Of a DNA stretch of 64,000 nt, positions 27,101 to 34,418 are shown one piece after another. The notes under the pieces are model-generated. The model was not told the origin of the DNA, made no database searches, and saw nothing but the letters and a program-made list of their open reading frames with translations. The first letter of the stretch is position 1; the number at the start of each line of letters is the position of its first letter. This stretch comes from CAMCHP01 sp036835325 (GTDB taxonomy: Bacteria; Bacteroidota; Bacteroidia; Flavobacteriales_D; Sanyastnellaceae). The position numbers and the translations under genes were made by a program. Where the stretch lies: contig DAITMF010000005.1 of assembly GCA_036835325.1 (NCBI GenBank), forward strand, positions 21,060 to 85,059. The letters are read 5' to 3'.

Positions 27101-27676
27101 GGCTGCACCTTTGACAGTTTGGTGCTTGTGCCCAGCTACACACCGGTGAGCGCCCTGTTCAGCACCAACCCCAATGCCGATTGCATACCCTTTGACAGTC
27201 AACCTGTTGAGTTCATTGATTTCAGTCAGTTCGGTGTAACCGGGTTGTGGGATCTCGGCAACGGTGAAACCGCTGAATATAGCGCAGGAGAGCGCATTTT
27301 TGCCAGCTTCGAGCAAGCCGGCGACTACACCGCAAGCCTGATTTTATTCAACGAGGGCGGCTGCGAAGCCAGTTTCGAACTTGGTGTTTGTATGCTTCCT
27401 CCTACGCCCATCTTCATACCTGACATTTTCTCGCCCAATGATGACGGATTAAACGACGTTCTCTTCGTGCGGGGGCTCGGCATTGAGTCGATGCAGTTTG
27501 AAGTGTACGACCGCTGGGGCGAACGCGTGTTTGAATCGCAGCATCCTGACAATGGATGGGACGGCCGCTTCCGCGGACGTACCATGCCATCGGGAGCCTA
27601 TACATGGGTATTGAAAGCCAGGTTGAACAATGGCAAAACCGATTCGCGCAGCGGCACTGTGCGCCTTGTGCGATGA
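24188..27676 (+). CDS. CUB-domain surface protein with repeat modules and T9SS type B (CHU_C) sorting domain
   Basis: A 1162-residue exported protein. After a signal peptide (ending about GTLLGQ, residue 22) is a CUB domain (about 30-140; CIEPGFDFLYIYDGTSDAAP, SDQSAGYCGFEIFWD). Then come a short Ig-like part, six repeated GG-W-x-G-x-G modules (about 330-760), PKD-like domains (about 770-1075), and the C-terminal CHU_C domain beginning FIPDIFSPNDDGLNDVLFV, which directs type B export through T9SS. Type B substrates, such as SprB, are often large adhesins that work with a PorP/SprF partner encoded next door, exactly as here. The start overlaps the upstream lipoprotein stop (ATGA). Likely a large surface adhesin or matrix protein. 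Confidence 0.88.
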   Translation: MRCNRLVFFFLFWGWMGTLLGQTPEYLMSDTTVTDCDGFLFDSGDSDDIYGNNENFTFTVETGGVAIEVSFLSEVCIEPGFDFLYIYDGTSDAAPQLAEISGFGLIPPSVTATSGAVTFVFTSDQSAGYCGFEIFWDTIVGPPEPPVPTAIAPNVCGTSSFDIAFSYPIGCDWLSADSISVVGSGPIGVNSATLNCSNGTGTLATIGLDQPIDYNCDFQVLIQMGIPDVCDSIWVYTLVTSFTVDVCPVNGGIIASETEICEGSCVQLEAFALGCNAHSYSWNQALPSTEGPHSVCPSTTTTYQVTITDDDTGNSTVETVTIFVTESQIEFPDTTLCQSEPPFLIPSQGTATGFWEGPGIQDPEIGLFVPDSANAGVNVVYFISESLCTDSVLITIEPIQSGNVLAACPGSPPFLLEPEPPGGVWEGIGVTPEGLFDPTTEGSFDLIYTLNGCQDTLLMNVADIAGQFVLDTLCQSNWADTIPFSPLGGVWSGPGIIDTLFGVFDPHEVAPGLQLLNYAIEGCDQQFEVFVKEVFVGQRFRSSCPEQNAFIPQPNFAPPGGFWEGAGLVNTSTGMYDPGSIPNDFWTDLIYYAPNGCTDTISYYNRQTEIPIDTLWFCLGNDAFLLNNETVGRTPFGGEWLGAGITYFDDDFYFIPALAGNQSHTITYTANGCLDTLVMMVHPDSFEVPLMTFCSNEAPELANPALNPGGSWSGQGIADASSGLFDPALSGAGSHTLVWATPAGCYAEVYAEVEVFQQATLSGLTETYCFESQDFPLTLTPAGGVLTGNTGDFSFNPALAGEGSHLLGYSYTGQYCTSDTAITVFVFPSLALELEASQTVVCINGGSVLTGTPGGGGDDTFYTFSWSDGLFPVSSNSVSPTGSQWYYLTLADGCSDPVTDSVFIEVLPPIQPLVTLSDTLCFGETGGFAAAEVTNAGSFTVTWDGPGEASGNTITANAGSVVALNVIDDMYGCTFDSLVLVPSYTPVSALFSTNPNADCIPFDSQPVEFIDFSQFGVTGLWDLGNGETAEYSAGERIFASFEQAGDYTASLILFNEGGCEASFELGVCMLPPTPIFIPDIFSPNDDGLNDVLFVRGLGIESMQFEVYDRWGERVFESQHPDNGWDGRFRGRTMPSGAYTWVLKARLNNGKTDSRSGTVRLVR
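25190..26460 (+). repeat. Six tandem GG-W-x-G-x-G protein modules
   Basis: Six units of about 70 codons each show the pattern aromatic or Gly then Trp-Glu/Ser-Gly-x-Gly, a Gly-Leu/Val-Phe-Asp-Pro turn, an aliphatic-Tyr strand, and a Cys-x-Asp end. Examples: GFWEGPGIQDPEIGLF, GVWSGPGIIDTLFGVF, GSWSGQGIADASSGLF. Units differ enough at the DNA level that they are old, diverged repeats. Confidence 0.8.
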
Positions 27677-28668
27677 GCGGGCAAAAGTCGATAGCGACCT
27701 TTTTGGGTATCTTTCTTCTCGCCTTCGGCGGATGGGGACAAGACGCGTTTCAATCGCAGTATTGGATTCAACCCACGCTTGTCAACCCGGCCCAAACCGG
27801 CCTTATTGAATCAGGCTACCGCGCGGCGACTTCGTACCGCAGCCAATGGGCGTCGGTGCATTCACCGTTCAAAACCGCTGTTGCCTCCTTTGATACCCGA
27901 TTAAAATCAGGTGGGAGTTACCTAGGAGTGGGCGGTTTTGTGCGCGATGACCGCATTGAAACCGCGAACTACAGCATTTTTGAAATTTCGGGGCAATCAG
28001 CGTATCACTTGCAGGTGGGGCGCAAGAACTACCTGTCGTTGGGGCTTTCGGTGGGTTACCGAAGGCACAGCATCAGCTTTGACGGATTGGCGTGGGACTC
28101 TCAGTACAACGGCGTAGGTTTTGACCCCTCCATTGACAGCGGTGAGCTGTTTGCCGGCGCTGCCAAAGGCACGATTGACGCCGCTTTTGGAATGAACTAC
28201 CGCCACATTGGCCAAAGCCGCTACGACATCGGGTATGCAGCTTGGCATTACTTCCAAAACCAAGGACTGTTAACCGGAGGCAACGACCGGCTGATTCTAC
28301 GGCAGCAAGTGGTCTTTGCGTTGTACCAGAATTTAGAAAACATCGAGTTGGTGTACGATTTCTTGGGTGGAGTTCAAGGCGGAGCGCAAATGCTCACTGC
28401 CGGCGTACGTGGATACTACAAAATAGGCAGCGACTCGCGGTACACAACGGCTTCAACCAGTAACGGCGTGATGGGCGGCATTCATTACCGCTGGGCCGAT
28501 GCCATTGTAGTTTCAGCAGGTTTCCGGTACAAAAGGTCGTTGACCTTCTCAGCCGGCTACGACATTACCATGAGCAGCTTGAACAGCACCAACCAAAGCC
28601 GCGGGGCGTGGGAACTTGGGTTGATTTGGGAAGGTTGGTATACATCCAACCGTATGAAGTTGCGATAA
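27673..28668 (+). CDS. PorP/SprF family type IX secretion membrane protein
   Basis: A 331-residue outer-membrane beta-barrel protein of the PorP/SprF family. Signal peptide LGIFLLAFGGWGQ ends about residue 20, and the mature start DAFQSQYWIQPTLVNPAQTG is the family signature (asparagine-proline followed by small residues). Many alternating amphipathic strands follow, ending YDITMSSLNSTNQSRGAWELGL. Family members partner with a specific type B T9SS substrate, and the gene overlaps the CHU_C protein gene by four bases, giving a direct substrate-partner pair. ATG at 27673 is chosen; the frame upstream to 27556 lies within the previous gene. Confidence 0.92.
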   Translation: MSGQKSIATFLGIFLLAFGGWGQDAFQSQYWIQPTLVNPAQTGLIESGYRAATSYRSQWASVHSPFKTAVASFDTRLKSGGSYLGVGGFVRDDRIETANYSIFEISGQSAYHLQVGRKNYLSLGLSVGYRRHSISFDGLAWDSQYNGVGFDPSIDSGELFAGAAKGTIDAAFGMNYRHIGQSRYDIGYAAWHYFQNQGLLTGGNDRLILRQQVVFALYQNLENIELVYDFLGGVQGGAQMLTAGVRGYYKIGSDSRYTTASTSNGVMGGIHYRWADAIVVSAGFRYKRSLTFSAGYDITMSSLNSTNQSRGAWELGLIWEGWYTSNRMKLR

Positions 28669-28676
28669 ACCTCGGG

Positions 28677-28847
28677 TCAACGTAGTGCGAATCGCACAAT
28701 CATGTACACCAAGCACACGAGGAACATCATGAACGAGATCTTATTGATGCCGTGCATCACGCGCAAGTTTACGTTCTCTTCTTTCTCTTTTCTGAACAGG
28801 TTCAGCGGGTTGATGTAGTACGCTAGTTTCTTGAAAAACACGGTCAT
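28677..28847 (-). CDS. DUF6728-type membrane micro-protein
   Basis: A 56-residue protein: ATG at 28845-28847 and TGA at 28677-28679 on the minus strand. It begins MTVFFKKLAYYINPLNLFRK, then a charged stretch, then a hydrophobic helix SFMMFLVCLVYMIVRFAL. This is the flavobacterial DUF6728 pattern. It is convergent with the PorP-like gene and lies 38 bases downstream of ridA on the same strand. Function unknown. Confidence 0.75.
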   Translation of the reverse strand: MTVFFKKLAYYINPLNLFRKEKEENVNLRVMHGINKISFMMFLVCLVYMIVRFALR

Positions 28848-28885
28848 CTTCTTTGTCTATATAACCAATAATGCGGGGAGATGTT

Positions 28886-29269
28886 CTAGACTCGGCGTGA
28901 TGCGATGACCGAAATCTCAACGTTGACCCCCATGGGCAACCCCTTAACTGCAACGGTTTCACGCGCCGGAAAGTCGCCGGTGAAATACGTGCCGTAGACC
29001 GCATTCACCTCTTGAAACAGCGACATGTCTGAAAGAAAAATGGTGGTTTTCACCACATCGTTGAACGTGCAGCCCGCAGCATCGAGCACGGCACCCACGT
29101 TTTTCATCACTTGGTGCGTTTCTTTAGCAATGTCGGCATTGTTGAGTGTTCCGGTTGATGGGTCGAGGGCAATTTGACCACTTAAAAACACCAATCCGTC
29201 GAGGGCAACAGCCTGACTGTAAGGGCCGATGGGCGCAGGTGCTGCTTCACTGCGTAGGGTCTTCTTCAT
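28886..29269 (-). CDS. ridA: RidA family 2-iminobutanoate/2-iminopropanoate deaminase
   Basis: Hydrolyses reactive enamine/imine intermediates released by pyridoxal-phosphate enzymes, in the cytoplasm. The 127-residue product has the full family pattern: IGPYSQAVALDGLVFLSGQI near the N-terminus, GCTFNDVVKTTIFLSDM in the middle, and the C-terminal FPARETVAVKGLPMGVNVEI with the conserved Arg and Glu around residues 104-120. The ATG at 29269 gives a standard-length protein; a longer frame from 29320 adds a non-homologous arginine-rich leader. It is divergently transcribed from the PabA/TrpG-like gene with only 28 bases between the two start codons. Confidence 0.93.
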   Translation of the reverse strand: MKKTLRSEAAPAPIGPYSQAVALDGLVFLSGQIALDPSTGTLNNADIAKETHQVMKNVGAVLDAAGCTFNDVVKTTIFLSDMSLFQEVNAVYGTYFTGDFPARETVAVKGLPMGVNVEISVIASRRV

Positions 29270-29274
29270 TGACG

Positions 29275-29282
29275 TACTTTTG
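29275..29282 (+). promoter_or_regulatory. Predicted -7 promoter box of the PabA/TrpG gene
   Basis: TACTTTTG matches TAnnTTTG within the 28-base gap between the divergent ridA and pabA starts. It implies a leader of about ten bases to the TTG at 29298. Confidence 0.45.
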
Positions 29283-29297
29283 CGTAAAGCTACGGAT

Positions 29298-29870
29298 TTG
29301 CACCTGCTCATCGTCGACAATTACGATTCGTTCACTTACAACCTCGTCGATTACTTTACTCGGTTGGGGGCGCAAACAACCGTTGTGCGCAACAATGCGC
29401 TTGACCTCAATGCACTTGACAACTACTCAGGCATTGTGTTGAGTCCGGGTCCCGGTTTGCCCTCCGAAGCAGGTCGCATGCCTGAACTTATCGCCACCTT
29501 TCTTGGCAAGTTGCCCATTCTTGGGGTGTGTCTTGGCCATCAAGCGGTGTGCGAGCACCTGGGAGGCCGGTTGGTTAACTTGCCGAAAGTGCTTCACGGA
29601 CAATCCACACTGAGCCGTCAGTGCCTTGATGATCCGTTTTGGAATGGAATTCCGGAAGTGTTTGAAACGGGTCACTACCACTCGTGGGCCGTGTCAGCAG
29701 ATGCCCTTGGAGCAGGCGTCGAGGTGATGGCACTGAACGTTGACGGCTGGGTGATGGCTGTTCGCCAGAGCAGTTTGCGCTTTTATGGGGTTCAATTCCA
29801 TCCTGAATCGATTTTAACTCCGAATGGTTTGAGCATGCTGAAAAACTGGTTGACGCTGATTCAGTTGTAG
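29298..29870 (+). CDS. pabA: Anthranilate/para-aminobenzoate synthase glutamine amidotransferase subunit
   Basis: Supplies ammonia from glutamine to a chorismate-using partner, for folate or tryptophan synthesis. The protein opens with HLLIVDNYDSFTYNLVDYF, then NNALDLNALDNYSGIVLSPGPG, the nucleophile elbow PILGVCLGHQAVCEHLGG (catalytic Cys) and the His-Glu pair in YGVQFHPESILTPNG. Starting at the TTG at 29298 gives 190 residues, the usual family length; the ATG at 29229 lies inside ridA and adds an unrelated leader. No partner chorismate-binding subunit is nearby, so PabA and TrpG cannot be distinguished. The 3' end overlaps the convergent rhomboid gene by ten bases. Confidence 0.9.
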   Translation: MHLLIVDNYDSFTYNLVDYFTRLGAQTTVVRNNALDLNALDNYSGIVLSPGPGLPSEAGRMPELIATFLGKLPILGVCLGHQAVCEHLGGRLVNLPKVLHGQSTLSRQCLDDPFWNGIPEVFETGHYHSWAVSADALGAGVEVMALNVDGWVMAVRQSSLRFYGVQFHPESILTPNGLSMLKNWLTLIQL

Positions 29871-30637
29871 CGAATCGGTCGGTCTCCGGTGTGATCGCTC
29901 TTCCAATAAAGTGGTTGGGAGGAATTGTTTTCGGATGGATGAGCACCGTTTGCCGCCTCGCCCAATTCAGCCGACAAAGCCTGTTCTTCGTTTTCACGTT
30001 GGGCTTCGAGTTCTTCCTCGATTTCCCAGCGGTAGCGCCTGCGTTGAGGTCCTTTCTTTCTAAACACCACTGCCAGAATGGCACCAACCAAAGCGCCCGC
30101 GAGGTGTCCTTCCCAAGAAACACCCGGCTCGATGGGTAAAATCCACCAAACTATGCTGCCATAAAGGAAGGCCACGGCGAGGGCCACGCGCAAAAGCACC
30201 GGATCTTTTCGAACGATGCCACTGACGAATAGAAACGACGCCAACCCATAAATCACGCCGCTTGCACCAATGTGGTTTCCGCCTTGGGCAATGAACCAAA
30301 GAACGATGCCTGATACCAGGTAAAGCCAGCCCACCACGCGAAAGGCAATTTCCCGGTAAAAGAAGATCAAAAACGATGAAAGCGTTAAAAACGAAAGGGA
30401 ATTGCCTTTGATGTGGTCAAATGAACCGTGTAAAAACGGTGTGGTAAGAATTCCAATTAGGCCTTCGACCGACCTTGGTCGTGTCCCAAACTGCTTGATT
30501 TGAATAGCAGGTTCAGCGTACTCAATGAGCCAGAACGTCCATACAATCAACAGAAAAGCCACATTGAACAGCAGGGCATCAAAGATCTTTACTTTGTCAG
30601 AGGCAAGCCATCCTGGCTTTTGTCGTGGTGTTGGCAT
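29861..30637 (-). CDS. Rhomboid family intramembrane serine protease (third in window)
   Basis: A 258-residue rhomboid with a cytoplasmic N-terminus, about six helices in residues 20-195 and a long charged C-terminal tail rich in Arg and Glu (about 197-258). The helix-2 region is FLHGSFDHIKGNSLSFLTL, the catalytic Ser126 lies in NHIGASGVIYG and the His178 in WEGHLAGALVG. This pattern, with FDHIKGNS, defines a different rhomboid subgroup from the two proteins at 5336 and 6236. Divergent from the nucleoside phosphorylase gene at 30684, with 46 bases between. Substrate unknown. Confidence 0.9.
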   Translation of the reverse strand: MPTPRQKPGWLASDKVKIFDALLFNVAFLLIVWTFWLIEYAEPAIQIKQFGTRPRSVEGLIGILTTPFLHGSFDHIKGNSLSFLTLSSFLIFFYREIAFRVVGWLYLVSGIVLWFIAQGGNHIGASGVIYGLASFLFVSGIVRKDPVLLRVALAVAFLYGSIVWWILPIEPGVSWEGHLAGALVGAILAVVFRKKGPQRRRYRWEIEEELEAQRENEEQALSAELGEAANGAHPSENNSSQPLYWKSDHTGDRPIRYN

Positions 30638-30683
30638 GTCTGGTCAATTTACAAGAATCACGCCATCGCCGTACCTTGCGCAC

Positions 30684-31571
30684 ATGAAAGCAACGCGTTT
30701 ACATACAGCAGCCATTCCTGAATCTCAGCTGATTCTCAACGGTGACGGGTCAGTTTACCATTTGGGCATCACCGGAGAGCACATTGCCGATACCGTTTTG
30801 GTGGTCGGTGACCCGGAGCGTGTACCGAACATTACCCGACGTTTTGACAGTGTACACTACCGGCGTGCCGGCCGCGAATTTGTGGTACACACCGGTCGTG
30901 TAGGCGAACGTGAAGTAACGGTATTGTCGACGGGCATTGGCGTTGACAACATCGACATCGTTATTAACGAGCTCGATGCCGCGGTGAACATCGATCCGTT
31001 GACGCGCACGCCGAAGGCGACCTTGCGCCAACTTGACATCATTCGCTTGGGTACTTGCGGAGCGCTGCGTGAAGAAATCAGCGTAGGCACGGTGGTTGCA
31101 TCGGCCTATGCCATCGGGTACGATGGAGTGCCATGGCACTACGGTGCACAACCTGAAGCCGATGAAATCGCCATGAGCGATGCCTTTGTGCGGCACACTT
31201 CTTGGCCTGATATACTGGCGAAGCCTTACTGCGCGAAGGCGTCTGACGATTTGCTCAAACGCTATGCGGCTGACTTCATAAAGGGCATTACCATCACTGC
31301 AAATGGGTTCTACGGTCCGCAAAACCGCAGTTTGCGCTTGCCCTTGGCCGACGATGAGCGCATGGAGCGCATACGTTCGTTTGACTACCCGCCGTACAAA
31401 GCAACGAATTTTGAAATGGAGTGCGCGGGGATTTATGCCCTTGCGGGGATGCTCAACCACCGACCACTCACAGCATGTGTGGTATTGGCCAATCGCTACC
31501 GTGAAGAATTTTCAGACCATCCGCAAAAAGAAGTAAATGCACTGATTGACAAAGTATTGAGTCATTTGTAA
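30684..31571 (+). CDS. Nucleoside phosphorylase (uridine phosphorylase-like)
   Basis: Phosphorolysis of a nucleoside to base plus ribose 1-phosphate in salvage metabolism. The 295-residue protein carries the family phosphate/ribose motif LVVGDPERVPNITRRFD, STGIGVDNIDIVINEL, LGTCGALREEISVGTVV and the ribose-binding FEMECAGIYALAGML. Substrate is probably uridine or a purine nucleoside; the family member cannot be fixed by eye. The ATG at 30684 follows the truncated -7 box TACCTTG (30672-30678) by five bases, so the mRNA may be leaderless; the long frame from 30525 overlaps the divergent rhomboid gene and was rejected. Confidence 0.88.
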   Translation: MKATRLHTAAIPESQLILNGDGSVYHLGITGEHIADTVLVVGDPERVPNITRRFDSVHYRRAGREFVVHTGRVGEREVTVLSTGIGVDNIDIVINELDAAVNIDPLTRTPKATLRQLDIIRLGTCGALREEISVGTVVASAYAIGYDGVPWHYGAQPEADEIAMSDAFVRHTSWPDILAKPYCAKASDDLLKRYAADFIKGITITANGFYGPQNRSLRLPLADDERMERIRSFDYPPYKATNFEMECAGIYALAGMLNHRPLTACVVLANRYREEFSDHPQKEVNALIDKVLSHL

Positions 31572-31663
31572 CAGGCCTGTATGGAAAAGTAGGGAGGCCT
31601 CTCTGACAGTGCGACGGTACTGCGCCTAATTTTGAAGCCGGCATCGAGAACCACGCTTTCGAC

Positions 31664-32539
31664 ATGAGTACATCTGAAATAGCGGCTTTAATTTCACTCA
31701 TCGAGGATCCCGATGAACGCATCTTCCACCAGGTACGTTCTGAGATCGTCGCCCGCGGATCAGAAATCATCCCACAACTTGAAAAATATTGGGAGTATAA
31801 CCACTACGGGGTGCTGTTTCAAGAGCGCATTGAGGCCCTCATCCAATCCATCCATTTCAATGGCATTGGCGAAAGCCTAAAAAACTGGTCAGATTCTGAA
31901 GATTCCGACCTGCTCGAAGGAGCGCTGCTCATCAATCGCTACCAATACCCTTCGTACGACGAAGATGAAATTCGTCGGAACCTTTCACTGCTTCGGCAAG
32001 ACATTTGGCTTGAACTGAACGACAACCTTACCGCCATTGAACAGGTGAATGTGATCAACCACATCTTGTACAATGTGCATGGGTTTTCGGGCAACAAAGT
32101 GAACTACGGAGCACCACAGAACAATTTTCTTTCGGATGTGCTCTCATTGAAAAAAGGCAATCCGATAACGCTTGCAGTTATTTACCAGGTCTTGGCCAAC
32201 CGGTTGGAGATTCCCATTTACGGCGTGAACCTCCCCAACCATTTCATCTTGGCCTACCTCGATGAGAACCGCATGGGTATGTCGCCCGAGACCTGTCCTG
32301 ACGACGGTATTCTGTTCTACATCAATCCATTCTCCGGAGGCACCATCATCCACAAAAGTGAAATCGACGCTTTTTTGATGCACTTGGAGCTGCCCCAAGC
32401 GGTAAAGTACTACCAGCCGTGCAGTTCATCGACCATTATTCGCCGGATGATCAACAACCTCATCTACGCCTTCGGCCAACAAGGAAAAACAGAAAAGGTA
32501 GACGAGCTAAAGCAGCTGCTTGAGCGCATCACCGAATGA
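31664..32539 (+). CDS. SirB1/transglutaminase-like protein
   Basis: A 291-residue soluble protein of the SirB1 (transglutaminase-like, tetratricopeptide-like) family. The middle has VNVINHILYNVHGFSGNKVN and LSLKKGNPITLAVIYQVLAN, the region equivalent to the conserved core; no obvious catalytic Cys is present at the family position (KKGNPITLA), which is common in this family. N-terminal helices resemble HEAT-type packing. The C-terminus ends in a helix SSTIIRRMINNLIYAFG. It is convergent with the sugar transferase and overlaps its end by 11 bases. Precise function unknown. Confidence 0.8.
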   Translation: MSTSEIAALISLIEDPDERIFHQVRSEIVARGSEIIPQLEKYWEYNHYGVLFQERIEALIQSIHFNGIGESLKNWSDSEDSDLLEGALLINRYQYPSYDEDEIRRNLSLLRQDIWLELNDNLTAIEQVNVINHILYNVHGFSGNKVNYGAPQNNFLSDVLSLKKGNPITLAVIYQVLANRLEIPIYGVNLPNHFILAYLDENRMGMSPETCPDDGILFYINPFSGGTIIHKSEIDAFLMHLELPQAVKYYQPCSSSTIIRRMINNLIYAFGQQGKTEKVDELKQLLERITE

Positions 32540-33116
32540 TGCCCACGACGGTTTTAACGATGATGGAAAGGTCGCCCATGAAACTGCGATGATCAACGTA
32601 GTTTAGTTGCAAACCGAGTTTACGCGGTAAAATCACCTCTTTGTAGTACGTCTGAGGGTCGTCGGCATCGGCGAGCAGCTCGTTTTCGTTAATAAACTCC
32701 AGCGATGCGGCATCGGTTATGCCGGGTTTCACCGAAAGCACACGTTTTTGGTCGGTGGTGTAGAGCTCGACGTAGGCGGGTACTTCAGGACGCGGCCCCA
32801 CCAAACTCATATCGCCTTTGATCACATTGAAAAGCTGTGGCAATTCATCGAGTTTGTACTTTCTCAAAAGGTAGCCTGACGGCGTAATGCGCGGGTCGCG
32901 TCCGCTGACCGTCAACTGCCCCGCGCGCTCGGAATCCTTGTACATCGTTCGGAACTTAAGCACCTTGAACGGTGCGCCGTTCAATCCAACACGGGTCTGC
33001 TTGAACAGCACAGGCCATCCATCCCCCAAAAAAATCAACACCGCAACGACCACGAAAAGTGGAAGCAAAATCGCTACGCCAATCAGCGATGCGGTGAGAT
33101 CAAAAGCCCGTTTCAT
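32529..33116 (-). CDS. PglC-type undecaprenyl-phosphate sugar transferase
   Basis: Monotopic phosphoglycosyl transferase of 195 residues that moves a sugar-phosphate from a UDP-sugar to undecaprenyl phosphate, starting a surface glycan. Features are the N-terminal re-entrant membrane helix (AFDLTASLIGVAILLPLFVV), the KVLKFRTMYKDSE motif and the catalytic Asp-Glu in YLLRKYKLDELPQLFNVI, followed by MSLVGPRPEVPAYVE. Its length matches the small PglC class, not the larger WbaP class. It overlaps the upstream aminotransferase gene by four bases, so the two act in one pathway, possibly a UDP-diaminosugar (bacillosamine-like) route. A GGATGGATG word lies inside its coding region. Confidence 0.92.
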   Translation of the reverse strand: MKRAFDLTASLIGVAILLPLFVVVAVLIFLGDGWPVLFKQTRVGLNGAPFKVLKFRTMYKDSERAGQLTVSGRDPRITPSGYLLRKYKLDELPQLFNVIKGDMSLVGPRPEVPAYVELYTTDQKRVLSVKPGITDAASLEFINENELLADADDPQTYYKEVILPRKLGLQLNYVDHRSFMGDLSIIVKTVVGIIR

Positions 33117-34315
33117 GCGTGCTTCACGAACTTTTTGAGGGCCGAAACTATCCGGTCGATTTGGTCATCGCTTAAGCCGTACCATACGGGCAAGGAGATT
33201 TCGTTGCAGTAAAAGCCGCAGGCATTGGGGTAATCGGCCATCGAATAGCCGAGGTTTCGGTAAAAACTGAGCAACGGAAGCGGCTGAAAGTGCACGTTGG
33301 TGGCAATGCCATCGTTTTTCAATTGATCAATGAGTGCATCGCGATCGGCCTCGCTGTAGTTGGCAATGCGCAAAGCATAGAGGTGAAACGCCGATTTCGC
33401 AACTGACGTCTCGAACGTGGGCACGATAAACCGCGCATCATTGGCCAAGCCCTCGGAGTAGCGTGTGCAAATGCGTTCGCGTTCAACGAGGGTATCGGCG
33501 TAACGGTCGAGTTCAACGCAACCGATGGCAGCTTGCAAATCGGTCATATTGCACTTGTAGCCGGCTTCGACAATGTCGTAACGCCAGCCACCGGTAACGG
33601 TTTTTGAAAGGGCATCTTTGGTTTGGCCGTGAAGCGACGAACGTTTTATTTCACGCTTGATTTCTTCGTTGTCGAAGGGCTCGGGCAAGTTCAATACCAC
33701 TGCGCCGCCTTCGGCCGTGGTGAGGTTTTTCACGGCATGGAACGAGTAACCGGTGACGTCGGCCTGATCGCCCACGTAACGGCCTTCGTAGGTCGCACCA
33801 AAGGAGTGGGCGGCATCGGCGAGGAAGAGGATTCTTCCCAGTTTTTCTTGGTTGGGATGGGATGGATGGAAGCGTGCCGCAGCCTCGGCGATTACCGTTG
33901 CGATGCCGTTGTAGTCGACCGGCATTCCGCCTATGTCAACGGGCATGATTACTTTGGTGCGTTCGGTGATGGCCGCAGCAATGGATGCTGCGCTCACCAA
34001 GCACGTGTCAGGGTCTGTATCAATCATCACCGGTGTGGCTCCGGTATGCACTACAATATTGGCCGTTGCCGCATAGGTGTAAGCAGGTACAATAACCTCA
34101 TCGCCCTCTCCCACTCCGAACCACCGAAGAATAAGCTCACAGGCGTTGGTCCATGAATTGAGGCATACCACCGGCTTCCCTCCTGCCCATTGGCTGATGC
34201 CGTTTTCGAGCTGTTGGGTTTTCGGACCGGTGGTGATCCATCCGGAACGAAGAACATCGGTCACCGCTTCGATGGTACGCTCATCAATGCGAGGAGGTGA
34301 GAAAGGTATGTGCAT
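33113..34315 (-). CDS. DegT/DnrJ/EryC1/StrS family sugar aminotransferase
   Basis: Pyridoxal-phosphate enzyme of 400 residues that transaminates a keto-sugar nucleotide. Features are LNSWTNACELILRWFGVGEG, DEVIVPAYTYAATANIVVHT and the catalytic lysine in GYSFHAVKNLTTAEGGAVVL, where the family normally has SFHxxKxLTTGEGG. The C-terminal motif NVHFQPLPLLSFYRNLG is also present. The ATG at 34315 gives an N-terminus MHIPFSPPRIDERTIEAV that matches the family; the frame to 34384 adds a hydrophobic leader without similarity. Next to a PglC-type transferase, it fits a PglE-like role in amino-sugar synthesis for surface glycans. Confidence 0.9.
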   Translation of the reverse strand: MHIPFSPPRIDERTIEAVTDVLRSGWITTGPKTQQLENGISQWAGGKPVVCLNSWTNACELILRWFGVGEGDEVIVPAYTYAATANIVVHTGATPVMIDTDPDTCLVSAASIAAAITERTKVIMPVDIGGMPVDYNGIATVIAEAAARFHPSHPNQEKLGRILFLADAAHSFGATYEGRYVGDQADVTGYSFHAVKNLTTAEGGAVVLNLPEPFDNEEIKREIKRSSLHGQTKDALSKTVTGGWRYDIVEAGYKCNMTDLQAAIGCVELDRYADTLVERERICTRYSEGLANDARFIVPTFETSVAKSAFHLYALRIANYSEADRDALIDQLKNDGIATNVHFQPLPLLSFYRNLGYSMADYPNACGFYCNEISLPVWYGLSDDQIDRIVSALKKFVKHA

Positions 34316-34370
34316 GCTATGCAGTTGTTGTTTCGGCTTTTGCCGTGGTAAAATTAGCAAAGCGCAAACG

Positions 34371-34399
34371 AAAAGCGCCTGCACAGTGGCAGGCGCTTT
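34371..34399 (-). terminator. Terminator of the giant LamG gene
   Basis: An 11-bp perfect stem (AAAGCGCCTGC paired with GCAGGCGCTTT) with a 6-base loop. Read on the minus strand it follows the LamG gene stop by about 20 bases and is followed by TTTTCGTTT, and it lies 55 bases upstream of the aminotransferase start. Confidence 0.82.
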
Positions 34400-34418
34400 A
34401 AGGTGACGTTCGGGTTGC

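Noticed and set aside
34051..34257. Small open frame antisense or offset in the aminotransferase gene
   Set aside because: Same-strand shadow in another frame; no start signal or domain.
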